Source: Streptomyces sclerotialus (lineage in GTDB: Bacteria; Actinomycetota; Actinomycetes; Streptomycetales; Streptomycetaceae). From it: 64,000 nucleotides of DNA. The notes under the pieces are model-generated. The model made no database searches, was not told the origin of the DNA, and saw only the letters and a list, made by a program, of their open reading frames with translations. Location: the NCBI RefSeq assembly GCF_040907265.1, contig NZ_JBFOHP010000002.1:4030001-4094000 (forward strand), in the 5' to 3' direction. The position numbers were made by a program, and so were the translations under genes. Shown piece by piece: positions 17,610 through 26,158 of this stretch (the first letter of the stretch is position 1; every line of letters begins with the position of its first letter).

Positions 17610-19022
17610 GTGCACCCGTCTCAGCCGTCACCGGACCGCCCCTCGGGTCCCCCGTACGGACCACCGGGTGGCCCCCCGGCGATGCCACAGGCACCCGACG
17701 AGGAGACCCCCCACAAGGCGTCCTCCCGCGGAGCGCTCTCCCACAAGGCGTCCTCCCGCGGAGCGGCCCCCCGTGGCGCGGTGCTCCGCGTCCTCTCCCT
17801 CCTCACGCTCATCGCCCTGCTGACCCTGTCCGGCATAGCCATCCTGACCATGGTCCGCCGGCAGACCGGCACCGAAGGGTTCCTGGTCGGCTGCGCCCTC
17901 GCGGTCTTCCCGGTACCGGCCCTGGTCACGGTCTTCCGCTGGCTCGACCGCGTGGAGCCGGAGCCATGGCGCAACCTCGCGTTCGCCTTCGCCTGGGGCG
18001 CCTGTGCCGCGACCCTCGTCGCGATCGTCGCCAACGGCTTCGCGACCCAGTGGCTCAGTACGAACATCGCCAGCGTCTCGCCGACCGACGCCGAGACCTG
18101 GAGCAGTACGGTGGTGGCCCCTGTCGTCGAGGAATCGGCGAAGGCCGCCGCCATCCTGCTGCTCTTCGTCTTCCGCAGACGGCACGTCGACGGCATCACG
18201 GACGGCATCGTCATCGCCGGCCTCACCGCCACCGGCTTCGCGTTCACCGAGAACGTCCTCTACCTCGGCAACGCCTTCGGCCGCGACCTCACCCTCGGCT
18301 CGCTCAGCCTGCACTCACTGGCCGGCCTCGCCGACTCCCTCACCGCGGGCACCTTCTTCGTACGCGTCATCATGTCGCCGTTCGCGCACCCGCTGTTCAC
18401 GGTCCTCACCGGCCTGGCCTTCGGCATCGCCGCGACCCGCTACCCCCACCACCGCCCGCTGCGCGTGGCCCTGCCTGTCCTGGGCCTGACGACGGCGATC
18501 CTGCTCCACTCCATATGGAACAGCGCGTCCTCCCTCGGCAGCATCGGCTTCCTGGCCGTCTACGGGCTCTTCATGGTTCCGGTCTTCGCGGCCGTCTCCT
18601 GCCTCGCCGTCTGGTCCCGCCGCGAGGAACTGCTCTCCCTGCGCACCTATCTCCCCCCGTACGCCGCCGCCGGCTGGCTCACCCCGACCGACCCGCTCAC
18701 CCTCTCCTCCCTCAAGACGCGCGCCCTGGCCCGCACGATCGCCCGCCGCACCCACGGCCCCGCCGCCGCCCGCGCCGTCACCGAGTACGCCGCCCTCGCC
18801 ACCTCCCTGGCCTTCCTCCGCCGCCGCGCCCACCGCACCGGCCCCACCCCCGACTTCCACACCCGAGAACGCACCCTCCTCCACCACCTCTGGCAAACAA
18901 AGCCGTTGGCCCACCCGGCCCTCACTCACGCGCATCACAGTCGGCACCAGGCGCAACTCGTCACCGCGCAGGAAGAAGTCTCCTCGCACCACGGGGACCC
19001 GCCGCCCGGCAGTGATCTTTGA
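17610..19022 (+). CDS. PrsW-family intramembrane metalloprotease
   Basis: A 470-residue membrane protein. A Pro/Ser-rich cytoplasmic N-terminus (1-60) leads into about eight to nine hydrophobic segments. The family motifs are visible: PVVEESAKAAAIL (EExxK type), GFAFTENVLYLGNAF, and HPLFTVLTGLAFG with a later LLHSIWN, which supply Glu and His metal ligands. PrsW proteins cleave anti-sigma factors in the membrane in Bacillus. The start is uncertain: GTG 17610 has a TACTGT box 6 nt upstream, suggesting a leaderless message, but the frame is open back to ATG 17472 inside trmB. Synteny only places it next to trmB, and no substrate is indicated. Confidence 0.85.
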   Translation: MHPSQPSPDRPSGPPYGPPGGPPAMPQAPDEETPHKASSRGALSHKASSRGAAPRGAVLRVLSLLTLIALLTLSGIAILTMVRRQTGTEGFLVGCALAVFPVPALVTVFRWLDRVEPEPWRNLAFAFAWGACAATLVAIVANGFATQWLSTNIASVSPTDAETWSSTVVAPVVEESAKAAAILLLFVFRRRHVDGITDGIVIAGLTATGFAFTENVLYLGNAFGRDLTLGSLSLHSLAGLADSLTAGTFFVRVIMSPFAHPLFTVLTGLAFGIAATRYPHHRPLRVALPVLGLTTAILLHSIWNSASSLGSIGFLAVYGLFMVPVFAAVSCLAVWSRREELLSLRTYLPPYAAAGWLTPTDPLTLSSLKTRALARTIARRTHGPAAARAVTEYAALATSLAFLRRRAHRTGPTPDFHTRERTLLHHLWQTKPLAHPALTHAHHSRHQAQLVTAQEEVSSHHGDPPPGSDL

Positions 19023-19049
19023 CCCCGCCCCCGCGCCCTCCGGCACAAT
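19019..19049 (+). promoter_or_regulatory. Promoter TTGACC-N19-CACAAT for a leaderless message
   Basis: The TTGACC (about 19019) and CACAAT (19044-19049) boxes end 7 nt before the GTG at 19057, so the transcript would begin at or next to the start codon. The promoter overlaps the end of the prsW-type gene. Confidence 0.5.
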
Positions 19050-19056
19050 GGGCTCC

Positions 19057-19494
19057 GTGCCTGTCACGCCCTCGTCCCCCGGTGTATCGGCCCGCATGAG
19101 TCGCCAGGCCCGCAAGGACACCTCCGCGGAGATGGCCGTCCGCCGCCTGCTCCACGCCGCCGGGATGCGCTACCGGTTGCATCGGCGCGTGCCCGACCTG
19201 CCTCGCCGAACGATCGACATCGCCTTCCCCGGCCCCAAGATCGCGGTCTTCCTCGACGGCTGCTTCTGGCACGGCTGCCCCGAACACGCCACCCATCCGA
19301 AGGCGAACGCCGAATGGTGGCGCCAGAAGCTCGACCGCAACATGGCCCGCGACCTGGAGACGACCGAGCACCTCACCACCGCCGGCTGGACGGTCCTCCG
19401 CTTCTGGGAACACGAGGACCCCGCCGACGTGGCAGCGAGCATCGCCACCGCCCTGTCGAATGCCCCTCGCCAGGGTCGAAAGGACCGAGCGTAA
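19057..19494 (+). CDS. vsr: Very short patch repair endonuclease (Vsr)
   Basis: A 145-residue Vsr endonuclease, which nicks DNA next to T:G mismatches arising from deamination of 5-methylcytosine. Conserved pieces are visible: the SRQARKDTSAEMAVRRLLHA start, the TIDIAFPGPKIAVFLDGCFWHGCP core with the metal-binding Asp and zinc-site Cys/His residues, and NAEWWRQKLDRNMARD. The GTG at 19057 appears leaderless; ATG 19048 and ATG 19096 are alternatives. No dcm-type methyltransferase lies in the window, so this is a stand-alone vsr. It overlaps nothing and is 40 bp before a small membrane protein gene. Confidence 0.93.
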   Translation: MPVTPSSPGVSARMSRQARKDTSAEMAVRRLLHAAGMRYRLHRRVPDLPRRTIDIAFPGPKIAVFLDGCFWHGCPEHATHPKANAEWWRQKLDRNMARDLETTEHLTTAGWTVLRFWEHEDPADVAASIATALSNAPRQGRKDRA

Positions 19495-19534
19495 GGTCAT
19501 GGGCAGAGATGTCCCTGATGTGGAGGTTTTGGTG

Positions 19535-19834
19535 ATGGCTGGGGTGCCGGTGGGTGTAGTGGCTGCGGGTGGGCTCGTAGGGGGTTATGGCGTGGCTCGG
19601 TGGACCGAGAAGCGGCCGTTGGGTGGGGTTGCGTTGGCGGCGGCCGGGGCCGTGGCGGCGCGGGAGTGGCGGCGGAAGGGTGGGAACGGTACGGCTGCCG
19701 CTCTCACCGGGCTGTACGTCGCGGCGTTCGCCGGGTCGCATCCGCTGGCGAAGAAGATGGGGGCCTGGCCTTCGGTGTTCGCGGTGGCCGGGGCCGTGGC
19801 GGCGGTTTCGTGGGTGGTCGTCGACCGGAAGTGA
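19535..19834 (+). CDS. Small membrane protein of unknown function
   Basis: A 99-residue, very hydrophobic protein with two to three predicted membrane segments (about 3-17, 30-45, 58-72, 80-95) separated by short Arg/Lys-rich turns. The ATG at 19535 has TGGAGG 8 nt upstream and is preferred over ATG 19499. No family was recognised. GC3 bias supports coding. It sits between vsr and a strong bidirectional terminator. Confidence 0.65.
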   Translation: MAGVPVGVVAAGGLVGGYGVARWTEKRPLGGVALAAAGAVAAREWRRKGGNGTAAALTGLYVAAFAGSHPLAKKMGAWPSVFAVAGAVAAVSWVVVDRK

Positions 19835-19859
19835 CAGGAGAAGTACCTGAGCGGTCATG

Positions 19860-19894
19860 TGCTGCATTGCTGCATGTGCTGCATGTGCTGCAAC
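19860..19894 (+). repeat. TGCTGCATG-type short tandem repeat
   Basis: Imperfect tandem copies of TGCTGCATG and TGCTGCA immediately before the terminator hairpin. No function is apparent. Confidence 0.6.
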
Positions 19895-19896
19895 TG

Positions 19897-19936
19897 CTGA
19901 GGGGCGGCGTACGTGGGAACGTACGTCGCCCCTCAG
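19897..19936. terminator. Bidirectional terminator hairpin
   Basis: A near-perfect 18-bp stem (CTGAGGGGCGGCGTACGT with its complement ending at 19936) and a 4-nt loop, between the convergent small membrane protein and aldo/keto reductase genes. Confidence 0.85.
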
Positions 19937-19955
19937 TGCGTCGGAGGGCCCGGTG

Positions 19956-20930
19956 TCACGCCGAGGCGTCCGTCAGGAGTTTCAGGTCCTCGGCGGTGAG
20001 GGGCAGGGTGCCGAGGGCCATGAGGGCCGGGAGCTGGGCGACCGTGCGGGCGCTGGCGATGGGGGCCGTGACCGTGGGCTGGGCGGCGAGCCAGGCGAGG
20101 GCGACGGTGGCCTGCTCGGCCTCGTGGCGCTCGGCGACCTCGTCGAGGGCGGCCAGGACGCGGCGGCCGCGTTCGGTGTGCAGGTGCTCGGCGGCCTTGC
20201 TGGAGCGGACGCTGTCGACGTCGCTGCCCGGGCGGTACTTGCCGGTCAGGAAGCCGGAGGCGAGGCCGTAGTACGGCATGGCGCCCAGGCCGTGGCGGGC
20301 GGCGACGTCGCGCAGCGGGCCCTCGTACGTGTCGCGGGAGACGAGGTTGTAGTGCGGCTGGATCGCGACGTACTTGGCCAGTCCTTCGCGATCGGAGAAG
20401 TCGAGGGACGCCGCCAGGCGCTCCGGGGAGATGTTGGACGCGCCGATCTCACGGACCTTGCCGGCCTTCACCAGGTCGTCGAGGGCGGTGATGATCTCCG
20501 AGACCTCGACCGTCTCGTCGTCGAAGTGGGTGTAGTAGAGGTCGATGTAGTCGGTGCGGAGGCGGGTCAGGGAGTCGTCGACGGCCGCCTTGATGTTGGC
20601 GGCGGACAGGCCCTTGCGCTCGGGGAGGGAGCCGACCTTGGTGGCGATGACGAGGTCGGAGCGGTTGCCGCGGGCGGTGTGCCAGTCGCCGATGATCGTC
20701 TCGGATTCGCCGCCCTTGTTGCCTGGGGCGAAGAAGGAGTACCCGTCCGCCGTGTCGATGAAGTTGCCGCCGCCCGCGGTGAACGCGTCCAGCACCTCGA
20801 AGGACGTCGCCTCGTCGGCGGTCCAGCCGAAGACGTTGCCCCCGAGGGAGAGCGGAGAGACGGAGAGCGAGCCGAGGGGCTTGGAGGAGGGGACCGGGCC
20901 GGGTACGGAAGCTGAAGTGGGAGTGGACAT
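19956..20930 (-). CDS. Aldo/keto reductase
   Basis: A 324-residue NADPH-dependent AKR of the YghZ/IolS-like group. The beta-barrel is recognisable by GGGNFIDTADGYSFFAPG with the catalytic Asp and Tyr, KVGSLPERKGLS with the catalytic Lys, DYIDLYYTHFDDETV with the His, and GASNISPERL. The nucleotide-binding VALAWLAAQPTVTAPIASAR lies near the C-terminus. Substrate is unknown. ATG 20930 was chosen; a GTG at 20996 would add 22 residues, and neither has a strong ribosome site. It is downstream of a glyoxalase-type gene on the same strand (about 75 bp). S. coelicolor SCO4109 is the presumed orthologue. Confidence 0.88.
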   Translation of the reverse strand: MSTPTSASVPGPVPSSKPLGSLSVSPLSLGGNVFGWTADEATSFEVLDAFTAGGGNFIDTADGYSFFAPGNKGGESETIIGDWHTARGNRSDLVIATKVGSLPERKGLSAANIKAAVDDSLTRLRTDYIDLYYTHFDDETVEVSEIITALDDLVKAGKVREIGASNISPERLAASLDFSDREGLAKYVAIQPHYNLVSRDTYEGPLRDVAARHGLGAMPYYGLASGFLTGKYRPGSDVDSVRSSKAAEHLHTERGRRVLAALDEVAERHEAEQATVALAWLAAQPTVTAPIASARTVAQLPALMALGTLPLTAEDLKLLTDASA

Positions 20931-21005
20931 GTTGTCGTTCAGCGAGGTGGGCCGGGGGGTTATTCCGTTGGCCGCCCGGGTGAGGCCGTCGCCCACCCGG
21001 GCGGG

Positions 21006-21437
21006 CTAACGCTCGGTCAGCGGCGCCGGGGCCTCCTGGACCGTCCAGCCGTTCCCGTCGGGGTCCTTGAAGAACATGAACGCGTTCCAGGTCTCGCCGC
21101 GGCCCTCGGTCCAGCCGTCGGCGCCGAGGTGCTGGACGGGGCCGACGTCGACGCCCCGGCGGACCAGTTCCGCGCGGGCCGCCTCGATGTCCACCACGCA
21201 CAGCTGGAGGCCCTGGAGCGAGCCCGGTGCCATACCTGCCTGACCGGGCGCTTCGGGCATCCCTTGGACGAGGCCGATCGAGCAGCGGGAGCCGGGCGGG
21301 GTCAGCTGGATGACCCGTGCTCCCTCGCTGACCTGCGCGTCGACATCCACCGTGAAACCGCACCGCTCCTCGTAGAAGCTCTTCGCGCGGTCCAGGTCGG
21401 TGACGGGGACGGTGATGAGTTCGAGGGTGAAGTCCAC
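21006..21437 (-). CDS. Glyoxalase/VOC-family protein
   Basis: A 143-residue vicinal-oxygen-chelate protein with two beta-alpha-beta-beta-beta repeats. The family start LITVPVTDLDRAKSFYEERCGF and the ending FMFFKDPDGNGWTVQE are typical of bleomycin-resistance or glyoxalase-like members. Substrate cannot be predicted. It is about 75 bp upstream of the aldo/keto reductase on the same strand, so they may be co-transcribed as detoxification genes. Confidence 0.88.
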   Translation of the reverse strand: MDFTLELITVPVTDLDRAKSFYEERCGFTVDVDAQVSEGARVIQLTPPGSRCSIGLVQGMPEAPGQAGMAPGSLQGLQLCVVDIEAARAELVRRGVDVGPVQHLGADGWTEGRGETWNAFMFFKDPDGNGWTVQEAPAPLTER

Positions 21438-22102
21438 GGCGGTCGTCCTTGTCCGTCGGCCGGCCGGCCCGGCGGGGCATCAGGTCTCGCGGTCCGGGCC
21501 AGGGGTGCGGTGGTGCTGGTGGACATTCTGCGCGAGGGGGACGGATTCCGCTGACCGACGGGTGCCGATCCGGGCAGGGCGCACGAGGCGTACTGCGCTG
21601 TCCTGATACGTGCGTTCCTGCCGGGGTACGCGCGGACCGGCGGCCCCGATGTGTGGGGCATCGGGGCCGCCGGAGCTTGCGGGCCCGCGTACGAAGCCGG
21701 TGACGGCCTGCATGCACGCGGAGGCCCGGCCGTCGGCCACCGCCTCTCCCCTCCTGCTGTGTGCGCCCTGCAGGGCGGGACGCACGAGGCGGCGGCTACG
21801 GCAGACAAGTGCCCCGGACGGGCGGTCGGAAGCCTGGGGACGGAGGAATGTCCGTAACTGAGGCCTTCCGGGTCGGACGACCGGAACGGATGACCGGAAC
21901 GGACGACTGAAACGGACGACCGGATCGCATGAACCGGAACGGATGACCGGAACGGACGACCGAAACGGACGACCGGATCGCATGAACCGGAACGGATGAC
22001 CGGAACGGACGACCGAAACGGACGACCGGATCGCATGAACCGGAACGGATGACCGGAACGGACGACCGAAACGGACGACCGGATCGCATGAACCGGATCG
22101 GA
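21438..22102. other. 665-bp intergenic region with minisatellite
   Basis: No gene supported between the M23 peptidase gene (ends 22103) and the VOC gene (starts 21437). The right third is the 53-bp tandem array listed separately. The left part (about 21440-21860) has only scattered short repeats (GCACGAGGCG twice). Confidence 0.6.
21877..22099. repeat. 53-bp minisatellite, about four copies
   Basis: The marker CATGAACC recurs at 21928, 21981, 22034 and 22087, exactly 53 bp apart. The unit is itself built from GGAACGGACGACC-like sub-repeats. Copies are identical or nearly so, which implies recent amplification. The period is not a multiple of three and it lies 4 bp after the stop codon of the M23 gene, so it is non-coding 3' sequence. 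Confidence 0.93.
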
Positions 22103-23446
22103 TCAGACCGTCAGGCCGTGGTCGCGGAGCCAGGGCAGTGGGTCGACCGGGGAGTCGGCGCCCGGCCGGACCTCCAGGTGGAGGTGGGGGCCCGTCACGT
22201 TGCCCGTGGCGCCGACCCGGCCTATGACGTCGCCGGTGTTCACCTTGCCCGAGGTCTTCACCATCGAGGAGAGGTGGCAGTACCAGAGCTCCGTGCCGTC
22301 GTCGAGGGTGACGATGATGCGGTAACCGTACGAACCCGCCCAGCCGGCCTGCGTGATCGTGCCGCTGTGCACCGCCTTGGCCGGGGTGCCGGTCGGCGCG
22401 GCGAAGTCCAGGCCGGTGTGGTCGGCGGCCCAGCGGTCCCCGGCCTGCCCGAAAGTGGCACTGATCGTGAAGGAGGAGACCGGAAGGGTGTAACTCTTGG
22501 CCAGTTCGGCGAGCTTGGCGGCACGGGCCGCCTCGGCCTTCTTGCGCTCCGCCTCCTCGGCCTTGGCCTTGGCTTCCGCCTCGGCCTTCTTCTTCGCCGC
22601 CTCGGCCTGCTGCTGACGTTCGGCGGCGGCCGCCTCGGCCTGCTCGACGGCGGCCTGTTCGGCGGCCTCGCGGGCCTCCTGGTCGGCGGAGTTCTGCGCC
22701 TGCTCGGCCTGTTCCAGGATGCGGGCGCGGAGTGCGTCGCCGCCCTGGGGCTGCTCGCCCCCGGCGGCCGCCTGGGTGAACGGGCCGCCCTGCGCGTCCG
22801 CCGTCTCGGCGGAGTCGCGCGAGACCAGTTCGCCGATGCCCGGCAGGGACTTGGCGTCGGGGAGTTTCTCGGATACGTGCTCGGCCATGCCGCCCAGGTC
22901 GGGCATGGATATGGAGACCTGCGGCTTGCCCTGCGCGGTGGCGATGCCGCCCGCGCCGACCGCCGCCATGACGCCGACGCCCAGGACCGTACTGCTGCGG
23001 GCGAGGCCGCCGCCGCGCTGCTTGGCGACGCGGTGCCGGCCGCGTACCGGGCGTACGGACTCCTCCGTGGGGTTCCACTCCTCCCACGACCCGTCGTGGG
23101 AGACGCCGCCGTCGTACGAGGCCCCACCGTCGTACGAGACCCCACCGTCGTACGAGGCCCCGCCGTCGCGGAAGGCGCTGTGGTCACGGGAGACGCTGCG
23201 GCCACCGGTCCCGGCACCGTCCACGACGGGGAAGGCCGCGGTCTCGGTGAGCACCGGATCGGTGTGGGTGCCGGGAACCTCGTGGCCCGGGTGCGCGTAC
23301 GGGTCGTACACCGCACCCTCGTGCGCGGCGAACGGTTCCCGTGCCGGGAACTGCCCCTGCGTCGCGAGCGGTTCGTGTGTCGTGAAGGGCTCGTACGAGG
23401 GCGAGGGCCGTCGGTTCGGGTCGGGGGCAGGCTTGTTGGACGCCAC
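22103..23446 (-). CDS. M23 peptidoglycan hydrolase, membrane-anchored, riboswitch-controlled
   Basis: A 447-residue cell-wall hydrolase. The N-terminus is Pro/Ser-rich and cytoplasmic, with an internal DGGASYDGGVSYDGG repeat (about 95-118). A single hydrophobic segment (STVLGVGVMAAVGAGGIATA) anchors it. A long Ala/Glu/Lys coiled coil follows (about 240-315), then the M23 LytM domain with zinc motifs HTGLDFAAP (HxxxD) and GPHLHLEVRP (HxH). It would cut peptide bonds in peptidoglycan outside the membrane. GTG 23446 has an AAAGGAG site 9 nt upstream. The message begins with a c-di-AMP-type riboswitch, as known for Streptomyces resuscitation and cell-wall lytic enzymes. SCO4108 is the presumed orthologue. 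Confidence 0.93.
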   Translation of the reverse strand: MASNKPAPDPNRRPSPSYEPFTTHEPLATQGQFPAREPFAAHEGAVYDPYAHPGHEVPGTHTDPVLTETAAFPVVDGAGTGGRSVSRDHSAFRDGGASYDGGVSYDGGASYDGGVSHDGSWEEWNPTEESVRPVRGRHRVAKQRGGGLARSSTVLGVGVMAAVGAGGIATAQGKPQVSISMPDLGGMAEHVSEKLPDAKSLPGIGELVSRDSAETADAQGGPFTQAAAGGEQPQGGDALRARILEQAEQAQNSADQEAREAAEQAAVEQAEAAAAERQQQAEAAKKKAEAEAKAKAEEAERKKAEAARAAKLAELAKSYTLPVSSFTISATFGQAGDRWAADHTGLDFAAPTGTPAKAVHSGTITQAGWAGSYGYRIIVTLDDGTELWYCHLSSMVKTSGKVNTGDVIGRVGATGNVTGPHLHLEVRPGADSPVDPLPWLRDHGLTV

Positions 23447-23467
23447 GGGGGCGCACTCCTTTCCTTC

Positions 23468-23640
23468 CTTCTCGCCTACCGGGTTAGCTGACGGGTTCGG
23501 AGCAGGAAGGTCTCCTACGGGCGGCTCCGGGGGAGTCGCCCGATTCACCCCAAGGTGGTGGTTCCCCGGTTCCCTTGGCGGGTGGTGCGTGGTGAAGTGC
23601 GCTGTTGGGATTCGGCGTCGGCGCGCGGTGCCGCCTCTTG
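23468..23640 (-). ncRNA. c-di-AMP riboswitch (ydaO-yuaA type)
   Basis: In the minus-strand 5' UTR of the M23 gene the RNA contains GGGAACCGGGGAACCACC, then GGGGUGAAUCGG, and close to the end CCGAACCCGUCAGCUAACC followed by GGUAGGCGAGAAGGAAGG. These are the recognisable conserved segments of the ydaO-type aptamer found before rpf and M23/NlpC genes in Streptomyces. Ligand binding is expected to switch off expression. Outer boundaries are approximate. Confidence 0.9.
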
Positions 23641-23666
23641 CGACGGCTGGTACGACCGCGCTGCGT

Positions 23667-23702
23667 TATCGGACAGTAATAGACGGGACGGCCGGATTCC
23701 AA
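23667..23702 (-). promoter_or_regulatory. Promoter TTGGAA-N18-TACTGT
   Basis: The minus-strand -35 TTGGAA (23697-23702) and -10 TACTGT at 18-nt spacing would start a transcript just upstream of the riboswitch. Confidence 0.5.
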
Positions 23703-23872
23703 GCGTTCCCCGGAATCCGTATGCGTCCTGGCCAGGACTTATGTGCGCAGTACCGGCTAAATAGGGGCGAGTTGATCGAGTATCGAAAACCTCAACCGGA
23801 CTGATCGTTTGCCAGTTGTTATGCGGAGGGGTGCGCAGCGATTACGGACCGTGAGAGCAGTAGCGTCTGCGC

Positions 23873-24922
23873 ATGGTCGTCAACAGCGCGCAGGCAGTGG
23901 CGGATCGGTACGCGGACTTCTCGTGGCAGCAGGCGCGGGGCGAGTCCGAAGCCCATGAGGAACTGACCGCCCGCATCAGCCAGGACCCGGAGTTCTGCGA
24001 CTTCCTGGGTGCCTCGCTGCCGCCCGGCGACGAGCAGCAGCCCCCTCTCCTGCTCGCCGCCGTCCGATACCTCGACGGCCCGCACGCCGCGCAGGGCCCG
24101 CGCGGCGACTTCGCGTACCGCACCTGGCGCGAGTGGACGATCCGGCACTGGGACGACGTACGCGACGTCCTCGTGCGGCGGCTCACCCGGACCGACGAGC
24201 CCGCGCGCTGCGCCGCGCTCCTCCCCCTCCTCGCCCGTCTCCCCCAGCCGCTCGCGCTGCTGGAGGTCGGCGCGTCGGCCGGGCTGTGCCTGCATCCGGA
24301 CCGGTACCGCTACCGGTACGACGACGGGCCCGAGTTCGGGGATCCGGACAGCCCGGTGGTCTTCCCGTGCCGTACGTCCCCGGGCACGCCGGTGCCGGAC
24401 GCGCTGCCGCGGATCGTCTGGCGGGCCGGGATCGACCTCGCCCCCCTCGACCTGTCCGACCCGGACGACGTCCGCTGGCTCCAGGCCCTCGTCTGGCCGG
24501 GTGCCGCACCCGGCACCGGCGCCGGCGCCCCCGTCGACCGGGCCGGCCGTCAGCTGGCCGCCGTGGAGGCCGTACGGAAGGCGCCGCCGGTTCCGCTCGT
24601 ACGCGGCGACCTCCTGGACGAGCTGCCCGCGCTGGCCGCGCAGGCGCCGCGCGAGGCGACGCTGGTGGTCTTCCACACGGCGGTGCTGACCTGCCTGCCT
24701 CTGGAGCGCCGCGAGGAGTTCGCCCGGGTCGTACGGTCGCTGCTGGTGGACCGGCCCGGGCACTGGGTCTCCCACGAGCACCACAATGTGCTGCCGTGGC
24801 TGCCCGGCCCGCGGCCCGCCGACGCGCACCAGCTCACCCTCGCCGTCGACGGCCGGCCGGTCGCGCTCACGGGGCAGCACGGGCAGAGCATCCAGTGGCT
24901 CACGGAGCCGCGGCAGGCCTGA
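23873..24922 (+). CDS. DUF2332 family protein
   Basis: A 349-residue protein with the DUF2332 layout: helical N-terminal part (QAVADRYADFSWQQARGESE) and a Rossmann-like middle with ALLEVGASAGLCLHPDRYRY that resembles a methyltransferase SAM loop. Later parts are VVFHTAVLTCLPLERREEF and WVSHEHHNVLPWL. Reaction is unknown. The ATG at 23873 has TAGCGT ending 6 nt upstream and no ribosome site, so the message looks leaderless. It is divergent from the riboswitch-controlled M23 gene and convergent with a PP2C gene. Confidence 0.85.
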   Translation: MVVNSAQAVADRYADFSWQQARGESEAHEELTARISQDPEFCDFLGASLPPGDEQQPPLLLAAVRYLDGPHAAQGPRGDFAYRTWREWTIRHWDDVRDVLVRRLTRTDEPARCAALLPLLARLPQPLALLEVGASAGLCLHPDRYRYRYDDGPEFGDPDSPVVFPCRTSPGTPVPDALPRIVWRAGIDLAPLDLSDPDDVRWLQALVWPGAAPGTGAGAPVDRAGRQLAAVEAVRKAPPVPLVRGDLLDELPALAAQAPREATLVVFHTAVLTCLPLERREEFARVVRSLLVDRPGHWVSHEHHNVLPWLPGPRPADAHQLTLAVDGRPVALTGQHGQSIQWLTEPRQA

Positions 24923-24954
24923 GACAGCTTCGAGCCCGCAGGAGACGCCGGCCT

Positions 24955-25015
24955 AGCCCGAGGGGCCCAAGGGGCCCACGGGGCCCGAGGAGCCCGAGGG
25001 CCCCGTGGCGTCCGG
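24955..25015. terminator. GC-rich hairpin cluster between convergent genes
   Basis: Tandem GGGGCCC/GAGGGGCCC blocks that can pair with each other lie between the DUF2332 and SpoIIE-phosphatase stop codons. A termination role is inferred from position. Confidence 0.45.
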
Positions 25016-25021
25016 ACGGCC

Positions 25022-26158
25022 CTAGCCCTCCGGCCTCCGCAGCGCCAGCAGGGCCATGTCGTCCGCCGTCTCGCCTCCCGTGTGCTGCGCGACGTCGGCC
25101 ACGAGGGTGTCCAGCAGCGTACCGGGGCCGGTGAACACCCGGCCGGACAGCCGAACCGCCGGCTCGTAGAACGCGCCCGCGCCGTCCCGCGCCTCGGTCA
25201 CCCCGTCGGTGAACAGCAGCAGCATCGCGCCCGGCGGGAACCGCGCCTCGTCCGCCCGGTCCGGCCAGCCCGCGACCTCGCTCAGCCCGAGCGGCAGCGC
25301 CGGTACCCGCGGCGCCAGCTCGCTCAGCGTGCCGTCCGCGCACAGCAGCAGCGGCGCCGGATGGCCGCGGTTCAGCACCCGCAGCACCCCGCGCTCCTCG
25401 GACGGCACCTCGGCGAGCACGGCCGTGGTGAACCCCTCGAACTGGTCCAGGCCCTCGCGCCTGCTGCCCTCGCGCTGCAGCGCCCGTTCCAGCCGCCCGG
25501 CCACCGCCTCCAGGGTGGCCTCCTGCTCCGCTGCCTCCCGGAAAGCGCCGATGACGATCACGGCGGCCTCCACCGCCTCCAGGCCCTTGCCGCGTACGTC
25601 GCCGACGATCAGCCGTACGCCGTGCGGAGTGTCCTGCACGGCGTACAGATCACCGCCGATGCGCGCGTCCGCCTGCGCCGCCTCGTACCGTGCGGCCACG
25701 TCCAGCCCGCTGATGCGGTCCGGCGGCAGCGGCAGCACGGCCCGCTGGGCGGCCTCCGCCACGTCCCGCACGGAGGCGAGCCGGGCGTCGCTGAGCCGTA
25801 CGACGCGGTTGATGCCGAGCGCGAGGACGGCCACGACCAGGACGGTCACCGCTTCGGTGTACGACTCGTAGCCGCCCATCCGGCCGTGGGAGAGGACCGC
25901 GCCGAGCTCCGCCAGGACGGAGAGGACGGCGGTCAGGGCGGTGTACCGCAGGGAGTACAGCGGCGCCGCCACCAGCGGAGCGGCCGAGAAGAAGGGCGCC
26001 GCGGTGTACCGCGGCGGCGTCAGCAGGTCGAAGGCCAGGCCGCCGACCAGGAGGATCGCGGGCAGCCAGCACACCAGCCGGCGGCCGAACCGCGGCAGCC
26101 CGTCCCGACGGGCCTGCCGCTCCCGCTCTCCCGGCATGCCCGTTCCGCCTCGCCCCAT
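25022..26158 (-). CDS. Membrane-anchored SpoIIE-type PP2C phosphatase
   Basis: A 378-residue protein. Three to four N-terminal membrane segments (about 25-125) are followed by a PPM-type serine/threonine phosphatase domain (about 135-378). Metal-site motifs are IGGDLYAVQ and VGDVRGKGLEA, and LLFTDGVTEAR lies near the C-terminus. No HATPase or PAS domain is present, unlike the protein at 3.2 kb. The usual role is dephosphorylating anti-anti-sigma proteins. The ATG at 26158 has AAAGAGG 9 nt upstream; GTG 26164 is an alternative. No sigma partner gene is adjacent. Confidence 0.9.
   Translation of the reverse strand: MGRGGTGMPGERERQARRDGLPRFGRRLVCWLPAILLVGGLAFDLLTPPRYTAAPFFSAAPLVAAPLYSLRYTALTAVLSVLAELGAVLSHGRMGGYESYTEAVTVLVVAVLALGINRVVRLSDARLASVRDVAEAAQRAVLPLPPDRISGLDVAARYEAAQADARIGGDLYAVQDTPHGVRLIVGDVRGKGLEAVEAAVIVIGAFREAAEQEATLEAVAGRLERALQREGSRREGLDQFEGFTTAVLAEVPSEERGVLRVLNRGHPAPLLLCADGTLSELAPRVPALPLGLSEVAGWPDRADEARFPPGAMLLLFTDGVTEARDGAGAFYEPAVRLSGRVFTGPGTLLDTLVADVAQHTGGETADDMALLALRRPEG

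Noticed and set aside
21877..22099. CRISPR array
   Set aside because: The 53-bp units are contiguous with no unique spacers and there are no cas genes.
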